The translations under genes and the position numbers were made by a program. The notes beneath the pieces were generated by a model that saw only the letters and a list, made by a program, of their open reading frames with translations, was not told where the DNA came from and searched no databases. From Paenibacillus terrae (GTDB taxonomy: Bacteria; Bacillota; Bacilli; Paenibacillales; Paenibacillaceae), in contig NZ_JTHP01000014.1 of NCBI RefSeq assembly GCF_000943545.1, positions 1-64,000 on the forward strand: 64,000 nt of DNA. Reading direction: 5' to 3'. This document shows positions 63,875-64,000 of this stretch, one piece after another. Position 1 is the stretch's first letter, and the number at the start of each line of letters is the position of its first letter.

Positions 63875-64000
63875 TTAATGTTGCGTCCTGCTTGCCACAG
63901 CACTGCTTTCCAAAGTCTCATTAATGATTTGCGTAATCCCTTCCACCTCATCATGAATAAAAAAGTGCCCCCCGTCAAAGGTGAAAATTTGAAAATTCTG
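63875..64000 (-). CDS. Type II thioesterase, C-terminal end
   Basis: The last 41 codons of a gene entering from the right edge. FTFDGGHFFIHDEVEGITQI contains the catalytic His (G-G-H-F-F) of GrsT/SrfD-type thioesterases, which clear misloaded carrier proteins of NRPS/PKS systems. It hints at another biosynthetic cluster, or a cluster editing enzyme, beyond the window. Confidence 0.75.
   Translation of the reverse strand, partial: QNFQIFTFDGGHFFIHDEVEGITQIINETLESSAVASRTQH

Overview
The window looks like a chromosomal segment of a Paenibacillus, most likely of the P. polymyxa group. The inference rests on low-to-moderate GC, strong Gram-positive ribosome-binding sites, a secreted GH48-FN3-CBM3 cellulase, an iturin-type AL-ACP-KS-ACP-aminotransferase synthase with its own malonyl transferase, and a FapR-type operator. 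No rRNA, tRNA, CRISPR array or complete insertion sequence was seen.

Layout. 1-5.4 kb is a defence-gene segment: a Thoeris-like SIR2/TIR pair (the SIR2 gene runs off the left edge), a Septu-like AAA ATPase/HNH pair with an extra 65-residue gene between its members, and a GIY-YIG protein. 5.4-7.6 kb has no intact gene. It carries a family of inverted and direct repeats ending at the 3' end of a decayed tyrosine recombinase; single relatives of the repeat lie near 10.6 and 33.1 kb. 7.6-17 kb holds methionine aminopeptidase, a broken GH32 fructanase, and a group of SDR dehydrogenases with a TetR repressor that share one promoter/operator motif. 17-21.7 kb is a beta-glucoside PTS operon (IIA, IIB, IIC, phospho-beta-glucosidase) with a divergent RpiR regulator. 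22-30 kb is a mosaic of single genes (S66 peptidase, BNR propeller, unknown secreted-like or spore-like proteins, glycosyltransferases) and many gene remnants.

31-41.6 kb contains an FN3/stalk surface protein, thiM under a TPP riboswitch, a CstR-type persulfide-stress operon whose persulfide-dioxygenase-like member is broken, and two TetR-controlled units. 41.8-46 kb has an M29 aminopeptidase, an acyl-CoA synthetase behind a FapR-like box, and an AlkC/YhaZ-like repair protein. 46.2-53.6 kb is the lipopeptide starter: a malonyl transferase overlapping a 2044-residue synthase that stops inside the first motif of a condensation domain, so the NRPS part is absent. 54-64 kb is a more ordinary run: S9 peptidase, LLM monooxygenase, GNAT, ferritin, GH48 cellulase, DUF423, a sugar-phosphate isomerase and the end of a type II thioesterase.

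A recurring theme is decay. At least five genes appear as an N-terminal piece joined to a C-terminal piece with the middle deleted (GH43, Gfo/Idh/MocA, rhodanese-MBL, NmrA-like, probably a single-domain rhodanese), besides frameshifted GH32, chemoreceptor, exo/endonuclease-phosphatase and recombinase remnants, and the truncated synthase.
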